A DNA stretch of 64,000 nt from the NCBI GenBank assembly GCA_026984735.1, contig JALSRN010000081.1, positions 1 to 64,000 of the forward strand, read 5' to 3'. The notes beneath the pieces are model-generated. The model ran no database searches, was not told where the DNA came from, and saw only the letters and a program-made list of their open reading frames with translations. Shown one piece after another: positions 51,755-61,496 of the stretch. The stretch's first letter is position 1, and every line of letters starts with the position of its first letter. Position numbers and translations under genes: made by a program. This stretch comes from Sedimenticola sp. GTDB taxonomy: Bacteria; Pseudomonadota; Gammaproteobacteria; Chromatiales; Chromatiaceae.

Positions 51755-52396
51755 TCACGAGCGATCCTCCACCCGCTCTCCTCCCAGCACCGCCGCCACC
51801 ACCTGGTTGATGCGGTTTTCCACCGTGGCGTCGATGCGCGAGGTGTCGTTGAGGATCCGGCAGCCGCCCCGGCTGAGGGTGGGGTCTTCCTGGATTCGCC
51901 AACTGCGAGACTCTTCGCCTCCCAGGTCGAGCCGTTCCCGCACCAGCCTGGCATCTTCCGGATGCAGTTCGAGGCGGATCTGTCCGGAAGCGGACGGCAA
52001 CATTCGGACTCCTTCCCGGATCACGCCGATGATCTGCCCCGGATCGGTCTTGAGCTCCCGACGAATGAGCTGCCGCGCCACAGCCATCGCCAGCGCCAGC
52101 AGCTCTTCTTCGATGCGGTCGTCCAGCTCGTCCAGAGGACGGGCCATTTCCTCCAGGATGCGATCGAGGGCTTGGATCCGCTCCAAGCTCTCCCGCTCGG
52201 CGGCCTCCAGTCCTTCGTGCCGCCCCTGTTCGTACCCTTCGTTCCAGGCCTGCCGCTGGATCGCCTCGATCTCTTCCGCGGTAGGGGGTTGCAGGTTTGC
52301 CTCCGGCGCCTCGACTCCCGAAAGGGAGGGCGCCTGCCAAGGGAAGACGCTGGCATCTTGGGTGAACAGTTCCGAATCAGACGAACTCTTCGCCAC
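51755..52396 (-). CDS. fliH: Flagellar assembly protein FliH
   Basis: 213 aa between fliG and fli[16 protein letters not shown] helical region. Confidence 0.94.
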   Translation of the reverse strand: MAKSSSDSELFTQDASVFPWQAPSLSGVEAPEANLQPPTAEEIEAIQRQAWNEGYEQGRHEGLEAAERESLERIQALDRILEEMARPLDELDDRIEEELLALAMAVARQLIRRELKTDPGQIIGVIREGVRMLPSASGQIRLELHPEDARLVRERLDLGGEESRSWRIQEDPTLSRGGCRILNDTSRIDATVENRINQVVAAVLGGERVEDRS

Positions 52397-53387
52397 CCTT
52401 GCCTCCCAGCGCGATCTCGCCGGCGTCGGCCATGCGCTTGGCGATGGCCAGAATCTCTTTCTGCGCCTCCTCCACTTCGCTCAGGCGAACCGGTCCTTTG
52501 GCCTCCAGGTCGTCGCGCAACATCTCGGCGGCGCGCTGGGACATGTTGCGGAAGATCTTCTCCTTTACGGCTTCGTCGGCCCCTTTCAGCGCGATGAGCA
52601 GTGTGTCGGACGAAACTTCCCGCAGCAGCGCCTGGATCCCACGATCGTCCGCGTCGAGAAGATTGTCGAACACGAACATGCTGTTCTCGATCTTCTCCGC
52701 CAGCTTCGCATCGTTCTCCTTGAGAAACTCGGTGATCTCGCTCTCGATCTCCGGATCGAGAAAGTTGAGGATGTTGGCGGCGATGGAGACGCCGTCGTTG
52801 GCGGGGCTGGTCACCCCGAGGCAGCCGGCGTACTGCCGTTCGAGAATGCGATCCAGTTCTTCTAGCGCGCACGGCTGCACCCCGTCCAACGTGGCGATGC
52901 GAAACACGATGTCGGAACGGCGCTCGGGCGGAAAGTATTTGAGCACCTCGGCGGCCTGATCGTTCTCCAGATAGGAGAGCACGATGGAAACGATTTGCGG
53001 ATGCTCCTGGCGGAAGATCTCGGCGATGGCCCGGGCGTCCAGCCATTTAAGGGTCTCGATCCCCTTGGAATTGGGCCGCGTCAGAATCTTGTCGATCAGG
53101 CCGGCCGCCTTTTCCACGCCGAAGGCTTCCATGAAGGTGTTGCGCACAAAATCCTCGGCGTCGAGACCCAATGCGGTCTCCTCTTCCACCGCCTCTACGA
53201 AATCCTCCAGCACCACTTCGATCTTGTCGCGCGTGATGTTGTCGAGAGAGGCCATCACCTCGCCGAGACGCTGAGCCTCCTTGGGCTCCATGTGGCGCAA
53301 AATGGCCGCGGCCTCCTTTTCCCCGAGGCTCATCATCAAGATGGCCGCCTTCTCGAGGCCTTTCAGCTCGACGCTATTCTCACTCAT
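52377..53387 (-). CDS. fliG: Flagellar motor switch protein FliG
   Basis: 336 aa; ILMMSLGEKEAAAILRHMEPKEAQRLG, EHPQIVSIVLSYLENDQAAEVL. Confidence 0.97.
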   Translation of the reverse strand: MSENSVELKGLEKAAILMMSLGEKEAAAILRHMEPKEAQRLGEVMASLDNITRDKIEVVLEDFVEAVEEETALGLDAEDFVRNTFMEAFGVEKAAGLIDKILTRPNSKGIETLKWLDARAIAEIFRQEHPQIVSIVLSYLENDQAAEVLKYFPPERRSDIVFRIATLDGVQPCALEELDRILERQYAGCLGVTSPANDGVSIAANILNFLDPEIESEITEFLKENDAKLAEKIENSMFVFDNLLDADDRGIQALLREVSSDTLLIALKGADEAVKEKIFRNMSQRAAEMLRDDLEAKGPVRLSEVEEAQKEILAIAKRMADAGEIALGGKGGEEFV

Positions 53388-55077
53388 CGGCGGCCACCCA
53401 TGTCTTCACCACCTGGGCGACCCGTTTCGGATCTTGCTGGACCAATGAGCGGGCCATGCCGATGTCTACACCAGGGGCCCTCCCGGGTGCTTCATCTTCA
53501 CCATTCTGGGCCACGCCTCCGGCCGCCGCGCCCACACTCTGTGCGGCCCCATCGCCAACGGCCGCCGCTCCCCCGCCACCGGCCGGGCCAGGCAGGCCGG
53601 CGACCGCAGCCGCTCCGCCTGCCGGCGGCAACCGTTGGGCGTTGGCTTCACTCTCGATGATGCGACCGGTCTCCGCCAGATTCTTGAGCATAGGACGCAA
53701 CACCCCGAGACTGAGCAGCAGGACGAACAGCGCGCCCGCCACCGGCTTGGCCAGATCCCACAGCCACGGCTGGTTCCAGAAAGGGATGCCCTCCTCTTCT
53801 CCTTCAGAGGCAGCCTGCTCCTGGAATGGAATGTTGATCACGTTGATGCTGTCGTGCCGGGAGGCGTCGAATCCCACCGCCTTCTTCACCAGCTCGGTGA
53901 TGCGCGCCAACTCCGCCTGCTCGAGGGGGCTCTGCTGCACCTTACCGTCCTTGTCGAGCTTTTTCCGGTAGTCGAGAAGCACGGCAATGGAGAGCCGCTT
54001 GATGCGCCCCGGCGAATACTTGCTGTGGCTGATGGCGCGATCCACCTCATAGTTGCGCACAACCTCCTTGGAACTCTCGCCCATCGACGGCCGGCTGGCA
54101 TCCTCCGTGCTCACCGCCGCACCACGGGGTGGTTGATTGCTGAGGGCTCCAGGGACGCCCTCCGCCTTCGGCGCGCGGCTCTTCTGTTCCTTGATCTTTT
54201 CGCTTCGCACCGCCGTTTTCTCGGGCGCATAGCTCTCCCGTGTCTCCTCCTTGACGGTGAAGTCGAGATCGGCCGTCACCTGGGCGCGCACGCCGGAGGC
54301 ACCGACGATGGGCGTGAGAATCTCCATGATGCGCTTGGTGTACTCCTGTTCGAGGCGACGGTTGTATTCGAACTGGGTGGCGTTGAGCGTCGCCTCACGC
54401 TGTTCCTGGGTGTCGCTCAGCAGGCGCCCCCGCTGATCCACCACCGTCACGCCCTCGGGTTCCAAGCCAGGAACGCTGGACGCCACCAGATGTACGATTC
54501 CGGCCACCTGGGTCTCGTTGAGCCGTCCACCGGGCCGCAGTCGCACCAGCACCGAAGCCGTGGGCTTGTCCCGATCGCGCAGGAACACCGATTGCTTGGG
54601 CAGGGCCAGGTGCACCCGCGCGCTCTCCACGCTGTTGAGACTGACGATGGACTTGGCCAGCTCGCCTTCCAGGGCGCGCTGATAGCGCGCTTTCTCCAGA
54701 AAACGGCTGGTGCCGAAGCCTTCCTCCTTGTCCAGCAGGTCGAATCCGACCTCATGGCTGTGGGGCAACCCGCGGGCCGCCAGGCGCAGGCGCAGGTCGT
54801 GCACCTTGGAAGCGGGCACGAGGATGGAACCACTGCCGTTCTCCACCCGGTAGGGAATGCCGGCGTCGTCCAGCGAGGTCGCCACGCTGGCCAAGTCCTG
54901 GGCGGAAAGTCCCGCATAGAGCAGGCTGTAGTTGGGTTTCTGCGACCAAAGCACCACCGCCACTCCGAGAGCGATGGTGGCCGCAAGCGCCACCATCAAG
55001 CCGAGCTGCTTGACCACCGGCAGCGCGCTGAATCCCCGTACCTGAGCGATGAGATCGTCTGTCTTGACCAGTGCCAT
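53380..55077 (-). CDS. fliF: Flagellar M-ring protein FliF
   Basis: 565 aa; YSLLYAGLSAQDLASVATSLDDAGIPYRVENGSGSILVPASKVHDLRLRLA. Confidence 0.97.
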   Translation of the reverse strand: MALVKTDDLIAQVRGFSALPVVKQLGLMVALAATIALGVAVVLWSQKPNYSLLYAGLSAQDLASVATSLDDAGIPYRVENGSGSILVPASKVHDLRLRLAARGLPHSHEVGFDLLDKEEGFGTSRFLEKARYQRALEGELAKSIVSLNSVESARVHLALPKQSVFLRDRDKPTASVLVRLRPGGRLNETQVAGIVHLVASSVPGLEPEGVTVVDQRGRLLSDTQEQREATLNATQFEYNRRLEQEYTKRIMEILTPIVGASGVRAQVTADLDFTVKEETRESYAPEKTAVRSEKIKEQKSRAPKAEGVPGALSNQPPRGAAVSTEDASRPSMGESSKEVVRNYEVDRAISHSKYSPGRIKRLSIAVLLDYRKKLDKDGKVQQSPLEQAELARITELVKKAVGFDASRHDSINVINIPFQEQAASEGEEEGIPFWNQPWLWDLAKPVAGALFVLLLSLGVLRPMLKNLAETGRIIESEANAQRLPPAGGAAAVAGLPGPAGGGGAAAVGDGAAQSVGAAAGGVAQNGEDEAPGRAPGVDIGMARSLVQQDPKRVAQVVKTWVAADE

Positions 55078-55094
55078 CTGGGTTCCTCAGCGGT

Positions 55095-55418
55095 TCACAC
55101 CTGCATGTTCATGATGTCCTGATAGGCGGAGAGCAGTTTGTTCCGCACTTCCGTCATGGCCGTGAAGGAGACGCTCGCCTTCTGCAGCTCCACCATCACT
55201 TCCGCCAGATCCACGTTGGGATCGCCTTTTTCGAAAGCAGCCGCCAGATCGCTGGCGTTCTGCTGCAGTTCGTTCACCTTGCGAATGGAGTCGCCCAGCA
55301 CCTGCTCGAAGGCTGGCCCTCCTTCCCGAGAAGAAGATTCACGGACGCCGCTGGCGCCGGCGGCGGCAGCCATTTGCCGCATCTGGTGCAGAAGCTGGTC
55401 GATATTGACGTTACTCAT
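55095..55418 (-). CDS. fliE: Flagellar hook-basal body protein FliE
   Basis: 107 aa; VNELQQNASDLAAAFEKGDPNVDLAEVMVELQKASVSFTAMTEVRNKLLSAYQDIMNMQV. Confidence 0.96.
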   Translation of the reverse strand: MSNVNIDQLLHQMRQMAAAAGASGVRESSSREGGPAFEQVLGDSIRKVNELQQNASDLAAAFEKGDPNVDLAEVMVELQKASVSFTAMTEVRNKLLSAYQDIMNMQV

Positions 55419-55477
55419 CCTTTATTCTCCCATCAGGCTCCACGGGCGACGGCAATACGTCTCATGTCTGGAAAAGA

Positions 55478-55493
55478 AGCACTATTCGTGCCA
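55478..55493 (-). promoter_or_regulatory. Sigma-54 (-24/-12) promoter upstream of fliE
   Basis: Minus strand TGGCACGAATAGTGCT, exact GG-N10-GC, just after the fleR stop. Confidence 0.78.
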
Positions 55494-55497
55494 TTCC

Positions 55498-56826
55498 TCA
55501 CGCCGGCACCTGGATTCCCGCCTCGCGCAGCCGCGCCAGTTTGTAGCGCAGCGTTCGCGGGCTGATACCCAGCCGCCGGGCCACTTCCATTCGGCTGCCA
55601 CCCTCCTTCAGCGCCGCCAGGATGACATCCGCCTCCCGACGCCGCAGGTCTTCCTCCAACCGTTCCGCGGTCGCCCTGCTCCCCCTCCTGCCCGCAGCCT
55701 CCGGCCGGATGGCCTCGAACTGGATCTCCTTCGCCGTGATGGTGCCGCCAGCCGAAAGTATCAACGCCCGCTGCACCACGTTCTCCAGCTCCCTGACGTT
55801 GCCGGGCCAATCGTGTTCCTGCAGCCGGGCGACGGCGTCGGGGAAAAACTCGGGCGGACGGCCACCCTCCGCGTAGCGAGCCAAGAACCTTCTCGCCAAC
55901 GGAAGGATGTCCAGCGGTCGCTCACGCAACGGCGGAACCCAGAGAGGAAAGACGTTGAGCCGATAATAGAGATCCTGTCGGAACCTTCCCTGCGCCACCG
56001 CCTCCATCAGGTCGCGGTTGCTGGTGGCCAGTACCCGAACGTCCAGCGGAATGGCGGCGCGGCCTCCCAGCCGCTCCACCTCTTTCTCTTGCAGCACCCG
56101 CAGCAGCTTGGCCTGCAGGCCGGCGTCCATCTCCGTCACCTCGTCGAGCAGCAGAGTGCCTCCCTGGGCTTGTTCGAACTTGCCGGGGCGGGACTGGTAG
56201 GCGCTGGTGAAGGCCCCCTTCTCATAGCCGAAGAGGAGCGCTTCCAGCATCTGTTCGGGGATGGCAGCGCAGTTGATGGCCACGAACGGCTTTTCGCTGC
56301 GCGCCGAGTGGCGATGAATGTAGCGCGCCACCACCTCCTTGCCGGTGCCCGACTCGCCGCACAACATCACCGTGGCGTCACTGGCGGCGACCCGGCGCGC
56401 CATCGCCGCCAGCTCTTCGCTGCGGGGATCGGCCACCACCATTTCTCCAGCGTCCAATGTGGGCACCGCGAACCGTTCCACCATCTCCAGCAACACCGCA
56501 GCGTCGAAAGGCTTGACCAGATAGTCGGTGGCGCCTTCCCGCATGGCCGCCACCGCCTTGTCGATGGTGCCGTACGCGGTCATGAGCACCACCGGGAGCT
56601 CGGGATCGCGCCGGCGCACCTCGCGCAACAGCTGAAAGCCGTCCACCGGCGCCATCTGCACGTCGGAGATCACCAAGGCCACCTCCCGGTCGGCGGCGAG
56701 CCGTTCGAGCGCCGCCTCGCCGTGTTCCGCGGTGACCACCCTGCGGCCGGCGATCTCGAGCGTCTCACGCAACGCCTCCCGAAGCCCGCGGTCGTCTTCC
56801 ACGATCAACACCTTGTCTCTGCTCAT
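55498..56826 (-). CDS. fleR: Sigma-54-dependent response regulator FleR/FlrC
   Basis: 442 aa; receiver domain, CGESGTGKEVVARYIH, GAFTSAYQSRPGKFEQAQGGTLLLDEV, Fis-type HTH. Confidence 0.92.
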   Translation of the reverse strand: MSRDKVLIVEDDRGLREALRETLEIAGRRVVTAEHGEAALERLAADREVALVISDVQMAPVDGFQLLREVRRRDPELPVVLMTAYGTIDKAVAAMREGATDYLVKPFDAAVLLEMVERFAVPTLDAGEMVVADPRSEELAAMARRVAASDATVMLCGESGTGKEVVARYIHRHSARSEKPFVAINCAAIPEQMLEALLFGYEKGAFTSAYQSRPGKFEQAQGGTLLLDEVTEMDAGLQAKLLRVLQEKEVERLGGRAAIPLDVRVLATSNRDLMEAVAQGRFRQDLYYRLNVFPLWVPPLRERPLDILPLARRFLARYAEGGRPPEFFPDAVARLQEHDWPGNVRELENVVQRALILSAGGTITAKEIQFEAIRPEAAGRRGSRATAERLEEDLRRREADVILAALKEGGSRMEVARRLGISPRTLRYKLARLREAGIQVPA

Positions 56827-58046
56827 CCTTTCTCTCCTGCCGATAGGGGCGAAACGGCTTCCCGCCTTTCAGTCATCCGACTGCCCGAGGGGAGCGCCTC
56901 CTCCACCGCCAGCGGCAACTCCAAAGCCACCGCAGCCCCTCCCAGTGTGGAGTCGTCGATGGTCAGCCGCCCACCGTGAGCCTGGGCCACCGCTTTCGCC
57001 ACCGCCAGTCCCAGGCCGGTGCCGTTGGGGCGCGTGGTGAAAAAGGGTTCTAGAACACGATCCCGCAACGAGGCGTCGATGCCTGGGCCGTCGTCTTCCA
57101 GTACGATTTGCAAAAGATTCTCCGTTCGCCTCGCTCTCAAGCGCAGGCGCGGGCCTTTTTCGCAAGCCTGCACGGCGTTGGCGCCGAGGTTGAGCAACGC
57201 CCCCAGCACCGCGTCGCCATCTGCCTCCAACGTCATCGGCCCGGTTTCGTCCTCCACCTCCAGCACGCCGCCGCAGGCCGAAAGCTCTGGCGCCATAACC
57301 TGGGCGAACTGCTCCGCCAGCCACCCGACGGACACCTTCCCTTTGCCGGAAGGAACGCCCCGCGCGTAGGCAAGCATGTTGTTCACCGTCTGTTCGAGAT
57401 GGCGCAACCGTTCCCTCGCCCTGGCGACGAAACGGCGCCGGTGCCGCTCTTCCAGCGACGGGCTGTCGAGCTGCGAAAGATAGAGGAGCACCGACGCCAG
57501 CGGGGTGCGGATCTGATGAGCGAGTCGGGCGGACATCTCCCCCAGCTCGGCCAGCCGCTCCTTGCGGCTGACCTGTTCCTGCAAACGACGAATCTCGGTG
57601 ATGTCCGAGAGCAACACGACCCGCTCGCCGCCATCGCCGAGCCGGCTGCCGGAGAGCGCCAGGCAACGGCCATCGCGCAGCTGGAGCGCCTCATCGTGGG
57701 CGTCGAAGGCGCTCCGGGCGATCTCGCTCCAGGAGCGCCCTTCCAGCTCGCCCCCCAGCCATTCACGGGCTCCTTGATTGGCCTGGCGCACCACCTGGTC
57801 CCGGTCCAACACCAGCACGCCGCCAGGCAACGCTTCCATGAGATCGTGCAGGCGCACCGCCAGCCGCTCCTTCTCCGCCAGCTGCTGCAGCTTCTCACTG
57901 CGCGCCTGGGCCAGCTCACGAGTGAGCTGGGCGACCTTCTCCTCCAGCGCCCGATAGGAATCGCTCAGCCGGGTGCCGATCTCGTTGAAGGCATCGAAGG
58001 CATTTTTGAGCTGCGTCGCTACGGTTTCCCGATTCTCCTGGGCCAT
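56823..58046 (-). CDS. fleS: Flagellar sensor histidine kinase FleS/FlrB
   Basis: PAS-like, LAHQIRTPLASVLLYLSQL H-box, HATPase; start MAQENRETVATQLKNAFDAFNEIGTRLSDSYRALEEKVAQL. Confidence 0.9.
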   Translation of the reverse strand: MAQENRETVATQLKNAFDAFNEIGTRLSDSYRALEEKVAQLTRELAQARSEKLQQLAEKERLAVRLHDLMEALPGGVLVLDRDQVVRQANQGAREWLGGELEGRSWSEIARSAFDAHDEALQLRDGRCLALSGSRLGDGGERVVLLSDITEIRRLQEQVSRKERLAELGEMSARLAHQIRTPLASVLLYLSQLDSPSLEERHRRRFVARARERLRHLEQTVNNMLAYARGVPSGKGKVSVGWLAEQFAQVMAPELSACGGVLEVEDETGPMTLEADGDAVLGALLNLGANAVQACEKGPRLRLRARRTENLLQIVLEDDGPGIDASLRDRVLEPFFTTRPNGTGLGLAVAKAVAQAHGGRLTIDDSTLGGAAVALELPLAVEEALPSGSRMTERREAVSPLSAGEKG

Positions 58047-58084
58047 CGGCCTCTCTGCTCCCGATTGAGATCTGCGAGAGCAGA

Positions 58085-58100
58085 TGCAACAACCGTGCCT
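58085..58100 (-). promoter_or_regulatory. Sigma-54 (-24/-12) promoter upstream of fleS
   Basis: Minus strand AGGCACGGTTGTTGCA, near-consensus and exact GG-N10-GC. Confidence 0.82.
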
Positions 58101-58380
58101 TTTGGGTTTCAGCGTGCTTCTCCCGCTCCGGGGAATACGGATTCGGTAGGCTCCGTGAGACCGACAGTGGAAAAGTGGGGAACTGGAAAACATGTGGAAG
58201 CCGAAGAATCCACGCCCGATCGGCCAATTACGGCTGTACCTTCCACAGAATCGGCATGGGTGGCCAGCCTATCGGCGCGGAAGGAAAATCGCTTCCCAAC
58301 CGCAGACTCTTTACCGAGAAGCGACGAGACTCCGTCGCCGCTCACGGAGCGAACGACAAATTGCCGCCGGCCCACGATCG

Positions 58381-58406
58381 AAAAAAAACCCCGGATGGCC
58401 CCGGGG
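58381..58406 (-). terminator. Rho-independent terminator for the pseudopilin gene
   Basis: Minus strand CCCCGG-GGCCAT-CCGGGG then T8, 28 nt after the stop. Confidence 0.9.
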
Positions 58407-58433
58407 TATCGAACCACTTACAGGAGGAAAGAG

Positions 58434-59024
58434 TCAGAAAACCAACCCGCGCCAAGCATCCATCTTGGTATTGGTCTGCCAGCAGTCGGTATTCGGGTTG
58501 TACCCTCGGCTGGCCCGGGCGATCCCGCCATTGCTGCGGCCGTCGTCGAACTTCTGGTCGTAGGCGCAGAAGATGCGGTAATCGACTTGGTTGCCGCCGG
58601 GAAGATCGTATACGGCCGCCGCCGGGCTGTAGTTCTGCACCGCGCAACAGAGGCTCCAATCCTGTCCGAATACCGAGTCCCGATCGGAGGGACTCAAGAT
58701 GTCGGTCATGCTCGTGAGGGCCGCCCAATAGGCCGCGTACTCCGTGCGGGAAGTGAGGCGCCCATCCCGAAAACCGCGACACTGTCGGATGCTGGTGGGG
58801 TTCGACCGCGTGCATCCGTCGCCTGGATATTGGCCATACCGCTCATAGAAGATCTGGTTGGCGGTGTCGAACTTGTTGAACTGTTGCGCCAGGCTCTTCA
58901 CCTTGGCGCCGAAGATCAGCTGCTGGCCCTTCATGGCCATGCCCAACAGCAAGCCGATGATCACCAGCACGATGGCCAGCTCCACCAGGGTGAAGCCTCC
59001 TTCTCGTCTGTATCCAATCAACAT
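58434..59024 (-). CDS. Type IV pilin/pseudopilin-like protein
   Basis: MLIGYRREGGFTLVELAIVLVIIGLLLGMAMKGQ prepilin leader; 196 aa. Confidence 0.85.
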   Translation of the reverse strand: MLIGYRREGGFTLVELAIVLVIIGLLLGMAMKGQQLIFGAKVKSLAQQFNKFDTANQIFYERYGQYPGDGCTRSNPTSIRQCRGFRDGRLTSRTEYAAYWAALTSMTDILSPSDRDSVFGQDWSLCCAVQNYSPAAAVYDLPGGNQVDYRIFCAYDQKFDDGRSNGGIARASRGYNPNTDCWQTNTKMDAWRGLVF

Positions 59025-59284
59025 GTCATCTCCCAATCTTTTGCAAGAAATCGAATCCAGTTGCGAATCCCTTCCCCACAACCACGGAGACTGGGTCAAC
59101 CTCCGGCCTTTTAGCCTCTCCACCTTGGGCGCATCACCGTTAACGGCCTCCAGGAAAAATCCTTTACGTTTTTTTGGCAATTGCCGGAAAATTGGCGAAC
59201 CGCGTCTCAAAGAGTGCGTCGCTCAGATATCATGCAACATAAATGCCAATCTCCTTCACCTCGCCAACCGGCTTTGACCTAAAA

Positions 59285-60040
59285 ATGCTGACTCTTTTCT
59301 TCCTGGGCGAATACCGCCAAAAAAGCTTCTGGGGCGCCGTCGCCGCCATTTTGCTGGTGTGCTGGGCGGCTGGGTTGTTCGGCGGCGCCCTGGCGCTGAT
59401 CGAAGAAAGGGAGACCGTGCTCACCCTCGCCGCTTGGTTGCTGCGGCTGCTGCTGGTGGCTTTCCTGGTGATCTGGTGGGTGAGCTCCCTGGCCCGCGAA
59501 AGGGCCGAACGGTTCGAACAGGTGCTTCTCTCCCTTCCCCTCTCTCGTTTCTCTCTTCTGGCGCAACGGCTGGCCGCCTGGCTCGCCGTGGCCGGAGCCG
59601 TGGCGCTGGCCGCCGGTCTGCTGCTCGAGCTCCTGGGTGCCCACTGGCTCTTCGCGCTTCAATGGACGTTATCGTTCGTGCTGGAGCTGTGGCTGGTGGC
59701 CGCCCTCGCTCTCTTCGTCACCAACGTGCTCCGCGGAGTCGGCAGCGGCGCCATCGGCGTCTTTCTCTTCTATCTCTTCCTCCGGCTCGACGCCTATGTG
59801 GCGGCGCTCGCGCGAGGACGTTGGACCGAAAACGAAACGCTCGACCAAGCCGTGAGCACCGCCCTGCACGGTGTCCTGCATCTGCTCCCGTCGCTGTACC
59901 AATACGCCAACGCGACGATGATTCTGCACGGCGCCTCCTGGGCGCTTCTCGGCTGGCAGGCGCTGCAGAGCGGCGTTTTTGTGCTTCTCCTCTTGCTTGC
60001 AGGCGGGTTCGACTTCAACCGGAAAGAGGCGGCGACATGA
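59285..60040 (+). CDS. ABC-2 type transporter permease
   Basis: Multi-TM; followed by an ABC ATPase; start 59285 or 59243. Confidence 0.72.
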   Translation: MLTLFFLGEYRQKSFWGAVAAILLVCWAAGLFGGALALIEERETVLTLAAWLLRLLLVAFLVIWWVSSLARERAERFEQVLLSLPLSRFSLLAQRLAAWLAVAGAVALAAGLLLELLGAHWLFALQWTLSFVLELWLVAALALFVTNVLRGVGSGAIGVFLFYLFLRLDAYVAALARGRWTENETLDQAVSTALHGVLHLLPSLYQYANATMILHGASWALLGWQALQSGVFVLLLLLAGGFDFNRKEAAT

Positions 60041-60747
60041 CCCGCGCCGCGTACGCCAGGTTGCTGCCGACCCTGTTGCTCGCCCTTTTGGCTCTCGACC
60101 TCTGGATCTCCCAGCTTCGACTGCCGGAAACGCCGCCTTTCCAACGGCTGCCGGAGCCGCCCCGCATCCCCATGGCGCCACTGCTCGGACTGGGGGACGG
60201 CGAAGCGGGGGGCCGTTTCCTGACCCTCTGGCTCCAGGGTTTTGACACCCAGGCCGCCGCCGAGTTGCGGCTTGCCGATCTCGACTACCGAAAACTGAGT
60301 CGCTGGTTGCTGCGGGCGGATCTTGCGATGCGCCACAGTGCCTACCCCATCTTTCTCGCCGCCATGATCTATGGCGGTATCCAGGATCCGGCCATGAGCC
60401 GGGCCATGTTCGAGTTGGTGCGCCGCATGTTCCGCCGCGACCCGGAAAACCGCTGGTACTGGATGGCCATGGCCACTTCGCTGGCCTGGCGTAGTTCCAA
60501 GAAGGGGAACCGGGAGCTGCCGCTGGCCATGGCGGCGGACCTGTACGCGCTGGCTCCTCCCTCCGCGCCCAATTGGGCCCGCTTTCTCCAGCTCTATCTG
60601 CTGCGCAACGCCAGGAAAGAAGAGCAGGCACGAACGCTGGCGCAAAGGGCTCTGCGCGAAAAGCGCTTCGACAGGAAAGAGGATCGTCTGGCCCTGCGAG
60701 CGTTCCTCCATCGACTGCAGATCCGTACGGAAGATCAGCGACCATGA
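60037..60747 (+). CDS. Hypothetical protein with N-terminal TM anchor and helical (TPR-like) region
   Basis: ATG 60037 in ATGA overlap with the permease; 236 aa. Confidence 0.65.
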   Translation: MTRAAYARLLPTLLLALLALDLWISQLRLPETPPFQRLPEPPRIPMAPLLGLGDGEAGGRFLTLWLQGFDTQAAAELRLADLDYRKLSRWLLRADLAMRHSAYPIFLAAMIYGGIQDPAMSRAMFELVRRMFRRDPENRWYWMAMATSLAWRSSKKGNRELPLAMAADLYALAPPSAPNWARFLQLYLLRNARKEEQARTLAQRALREKRFDRKEDRLALRAFLHRLQIRTEDQRP

Positions 60748-61469
60748 CCCGCGCCATCGAACTGCAAGAGATCCACAAAAGTTTCGGCCGACAGCAGGTG
60801 CTCGAGGGGCTCTCGCTCCGCGTGGAACCGGGCGAATACCTGGCGCTGGTGGGAGGAAACGGCGCCGGCAAGAGTACGCTCATCCGCCTGATGCTCGATT
60901 TTCTGAAGCTGGACCGGGGCGGCATCCGCCTCTTCGGCCGCTCCAGCCTGGAACCGGTCTGCCGCAAGCAGGTGGCTTTTCTGCCCGAACGTTTCACCCC
61001 GCCCGCTTGGATCAGCGCCGAGGGCTACCTCCGCGCCTTTCTCCAATTCCATGGAACCCCATGGAAAGCCAAGCGCGTGGAAGCGATCTGCGAAGAGCTC
61101 TATTTCGACGCCGCGCAACTGAGCAAGCCGGTCACCGCCCTGTCGAAAGGCATGACGCAGAAGATCGGCCTCATGGCGGTCTTCTTGAGCGACAAGCCGC
61201 TGTTGATCCTGGACGAGCCGCTGAGCGGCCTCGATCCTCTGGCGCGCATCGGGGTCAAGCGGGTGTTGCACCGGCTGCGGGAACAGGGAACCACGCTGTT
61301 CTACAGCTCCCATCTCTTGGACGACGTGGAAGCGGTGTGCGACCGGCTGGCCATTCTGCACCAGCGGCGTTTCCGCTTCGTGGGCACGGTCTCCGCCTGT
61401 CTCGAGGAGACCCACGCGCACAACCTGGAAGAGGCCTATCTTCGTATCATCGGGGAGAGCGACGACTGA
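60744..61469 (+). CDS. ABC transporter ATP-binding protein
   Basis: GGNGAGKSTLIRL Walker A, LSKGMTQKIG signature, LLILDEPLSGLDP Walker B. Confidence 0.92.
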   Translation: MTRAIELQEIHKSFGRQQVLEGLSLRVEPGEYLALVGGNGAGKSTLIRLMLDFLKLDRGGIRLFGRSSLEPVCRKQVAFLPERFTPPAWISAEGYLRAFLQFHGTPWKAKRVEAICEELYFDAAQLSKPVTALSKGMTQKIGLMAVFLSDKPLLILDEPLSGLDPLARIGVKRVLHRLREQGTTLFYSSHLLDDVEAVCDRLAILHQRRFRFVGTVSACLEETHAHNLEEAYLRIIGESDD

Positions 61470-61496
61470 ACGGCTGCCCGGCGCCCGGGAAAGAGA

